This document shows positions 34,116-35,165 of a DNA stretch of 35,165 bases, piece by piece. Position numbers and translations under genes: made by a program. Below the pieces are notes generated by a model. That model had not been told where the DNA came from and ran no database searches. It saw only the letters and a program-made list of their open reading frames with translations. The stretch is from Actinobacillus sp. (GTDB lineage: Bacteria > Pseudomonadota > Gammaproteobacteria > Enterobacterales > Pasteurellaceae). The DNA lies in the NCBI GenBank assembly GCA_020026115.1, contig JAHHQY010000012.1:1-35165 (forward strand). Direction: 5' to 3'. Position 1 is the stretch's first letter. Every line of letters begins with the position of its first letter.

Positions 34116-35027
34116 ATGAAAAATTCCCTTTTAGATCAATTAAATACTTTAGCTAGCGAACAAAACAACCCAAGATCACAAAATCTGGATCAAATGTCTT
34201 CTTTTGAGATCGTCTCATTAATGAACGCTGAAGATCAAAAAATTCCTCAAGCAATTTCCCCTTATTTAGCGCAAATTGCGCAGGCTGTGGATAACATTGT
34301 GCAACATTTTCAACAAGGTGGTCGCTTAATTTATTTAGGCGCAGGCACTAGTGGTCGCTTAGGCGTTCTTGATGCCAGCGAATGCCCACCGACTTTTGGG
34401 GTTCATAGCGAAATGGTTAAAGGCTTAATTGCTGGCGGTGAAAAAGCTTTACGCCATGCTATAGAAGGTGCGGAAGATAACCCCACTTTAGCGAAAGAAG
34501 ATTTACAAGCGATTGATTTTAATAATAAAGATATTCTTGTTGGAATTGCCGCCAGTGGACGCACGCCTTACGTTTTAGGCGGGCTAACTTACGCTAAAGA
34601 TCAAGGCGCAACAACGATTGCCATTAGCAGTAATAAAAATTCACCTTTGGCCTATTTAGCCGATATTGCGATTACTCCCGACCTTGGCGCCGAAATTTTA
34701 ACTGGCTCTAGCCGTTTGAAATCTGGTACGGCACAAAAAATGGTACTCAATATGCTCACGACGGCAAGTTTCGTGCGTATGGGAAAATGTTATAAAAATT
34801 TAATGGTGGACGTTAAAGTAAGCAATGAAAAACTCAAAGCGCGCGCTTTAAAAATTATTCAGCAAGCCACGCTTTGCTCTGTAAGCGAAGCTGAAAACGC
34901 ATTACTTCAGGCGGATTTTAATGCCAAATTAGCTATTTTAATTTTATTAACCGGCTTAAGTAAAAAAAGTGCGCAAGAATTATTAGATAGAAAAAACGGG
35001 CATTTAAGAATGTGTTTGGAAAAATAA
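34116..35027 (+). CDS. murQ: N-acetylmuramic acid 6-phosphate etherase MurQ
   Basis: The 303-residue SIS-domain enzyme cleaves the lactyl ether of MurNAc-6-P to GlcNAc-6-P and lactate. It has LGAGTSGRLGVLDASECPPTFG (in two parts) and IGIAASGRTPYVLGGL-like motifs, and a C-terminal helical UBA-like part (KKSAQELLDRKNGHLRMCL). I place the start at 34116, one base after the anmK stop, instead of 34095, which lies inside anmK and adds an unrelated leader. No Shine-Dalgarno is visible, so coupled translation is likely. Confidence 0.93.
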   Translation: MKNSLLDQLNTLASEQNNPRSQNLDQMSSFEIVSLMNAEDQKIPQAISPYLAQIAQAVDNIVQHFQQGGRLIYLGAGTSGRLGVLDASECPPTFGVHSEMVKGLIAGGEKALRHAIEGAEDNPTLAKEDLQAIDFNNKDILVGIAASGRTPYVLGGLTYAKDQGATTIAISSNKNSPLAYLADIAITPDLGAEILTGSSRLKSGTAQKMVLNMLTTASFVRMGKCYKNLMVDVKVSNEKLKARALKIIQQATLCSVSEAENALLQADFNAKLAILILLTGLSKKSAQELLDRKNGHLRMCLEK

Positions 35028-35110
35028 CTCGCGCCGAAAAAATGACTGGCCTTGCTTGGGGGTTGTCTTTCTCTAAAATTCAGAAAAAATATCCGCAAAA
35101 AAGTAGGAAG

Positions 35111-35165
<55 letters not shown>

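Larger units (their letters stand above)
540..35037. repeat. Dispersed 9-mer TCGGCGCGA, candidate DNA uptake motif
   Basis: Exact copies on either strand begin at 540, 1506, 3625, 3869, 3896, 6245, 8815, 10491, 10515, 11386, 13982, 14007, 14581, 26514, 28020, 31529, 33771 and 35029 (18 by hand). A T variant (TCGGTGCGA) begins at 16348, 22932 and 24642, and further near matches exist (4488, 6078, 31556, 34684). Most copies have the same flanks: A/T tract beside CCG and often ACTC at the other end, so a fuller consensus is ACTCGCGCCGAAAA. Ten of the 18 are between genes and several form terminators. There are no exact copies from 14590 to 26513. Confidence 0.8.

Overview
The window looks like a chromosomal segment of a Pasteurellaceae bacterium (Haemophilus relatives). 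It is AT-rich. TyrR is short and lacks the N-terminal sensory domains, as in Haemophilus. There is a sapABCDF operon without an sapZ-like neighbour, an OmpP2-type porin, and yfeABCD, acrRAB and anmK-murQ clusters of the kind found in that family. The species cannot be told from the sequence alone. The familiar Pasteurellaceae uptake cores (AAGTGCGGT, ACAAGCGGT) are not noticeably repeated. A different 9-mer, TCGGCGCGA, occurs 18 times by my hand count and may be this lineage's DNA uptake sequence.

Layout. 1-325: three minus-strand tRNA genes (Arg-CCG, His-GTG, truncated Pro-TGG) behind one strong promoter. 455-3858: dgt-like dNTPase, then csdA-csdE (sulfur mobilisation) and grxD. 3925-10476: tyrR, divergent from sapABCDF, with a perfect TyrR box on the tyrR promoter. 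10538-14520: a secreted or lipoprotein nuclease divergent from a porin with a well-spaced CRP site, then a DUF1284 protein. 14617-18129: a tight minus-strand operon ftsE-ftsX-asd-mlaA. 18222-22825: an accessory island bracketed by two identical 40-bp terminator hairpins. 22871-26412: yfeABCD metal importer under a Fur-type promoter. 26637-31507: acrR-acrA-acrB efflux with a TetR-type operator. 31625-35027: glmU-anmK-murQ (UDP-GlcNAc synthesis and anhydro-MurNAc recycling). 35111-35165: a tetranucleotide repeat running off the end.

The most interesting region is the island at 18222-22825. It reads as an unusual Zorya-like anti-phage locus. A MotA/ExbB-like motor gene (zorA N-part) and its coiled-coil tail are encoded as two overlapping ORFs. 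They are followed by two tandem zorB (MotB/OmpA) genes whose linkers differ by exactly one 35-residue repeat. Each zorB is followed by a TAATG-coupled start of what looks like zorC: 17 and 51 codons remain. A C-terminal piece with an EH-signature-like pattern follows, and no zorD-sized helicase is present. It is either a decaying type I Zorya locus or a reduced motor variant with two stator-anchor proteins. ZorC and uptake-motif assignments are inferences; the motor genes themselves are well supported by motifs and order.
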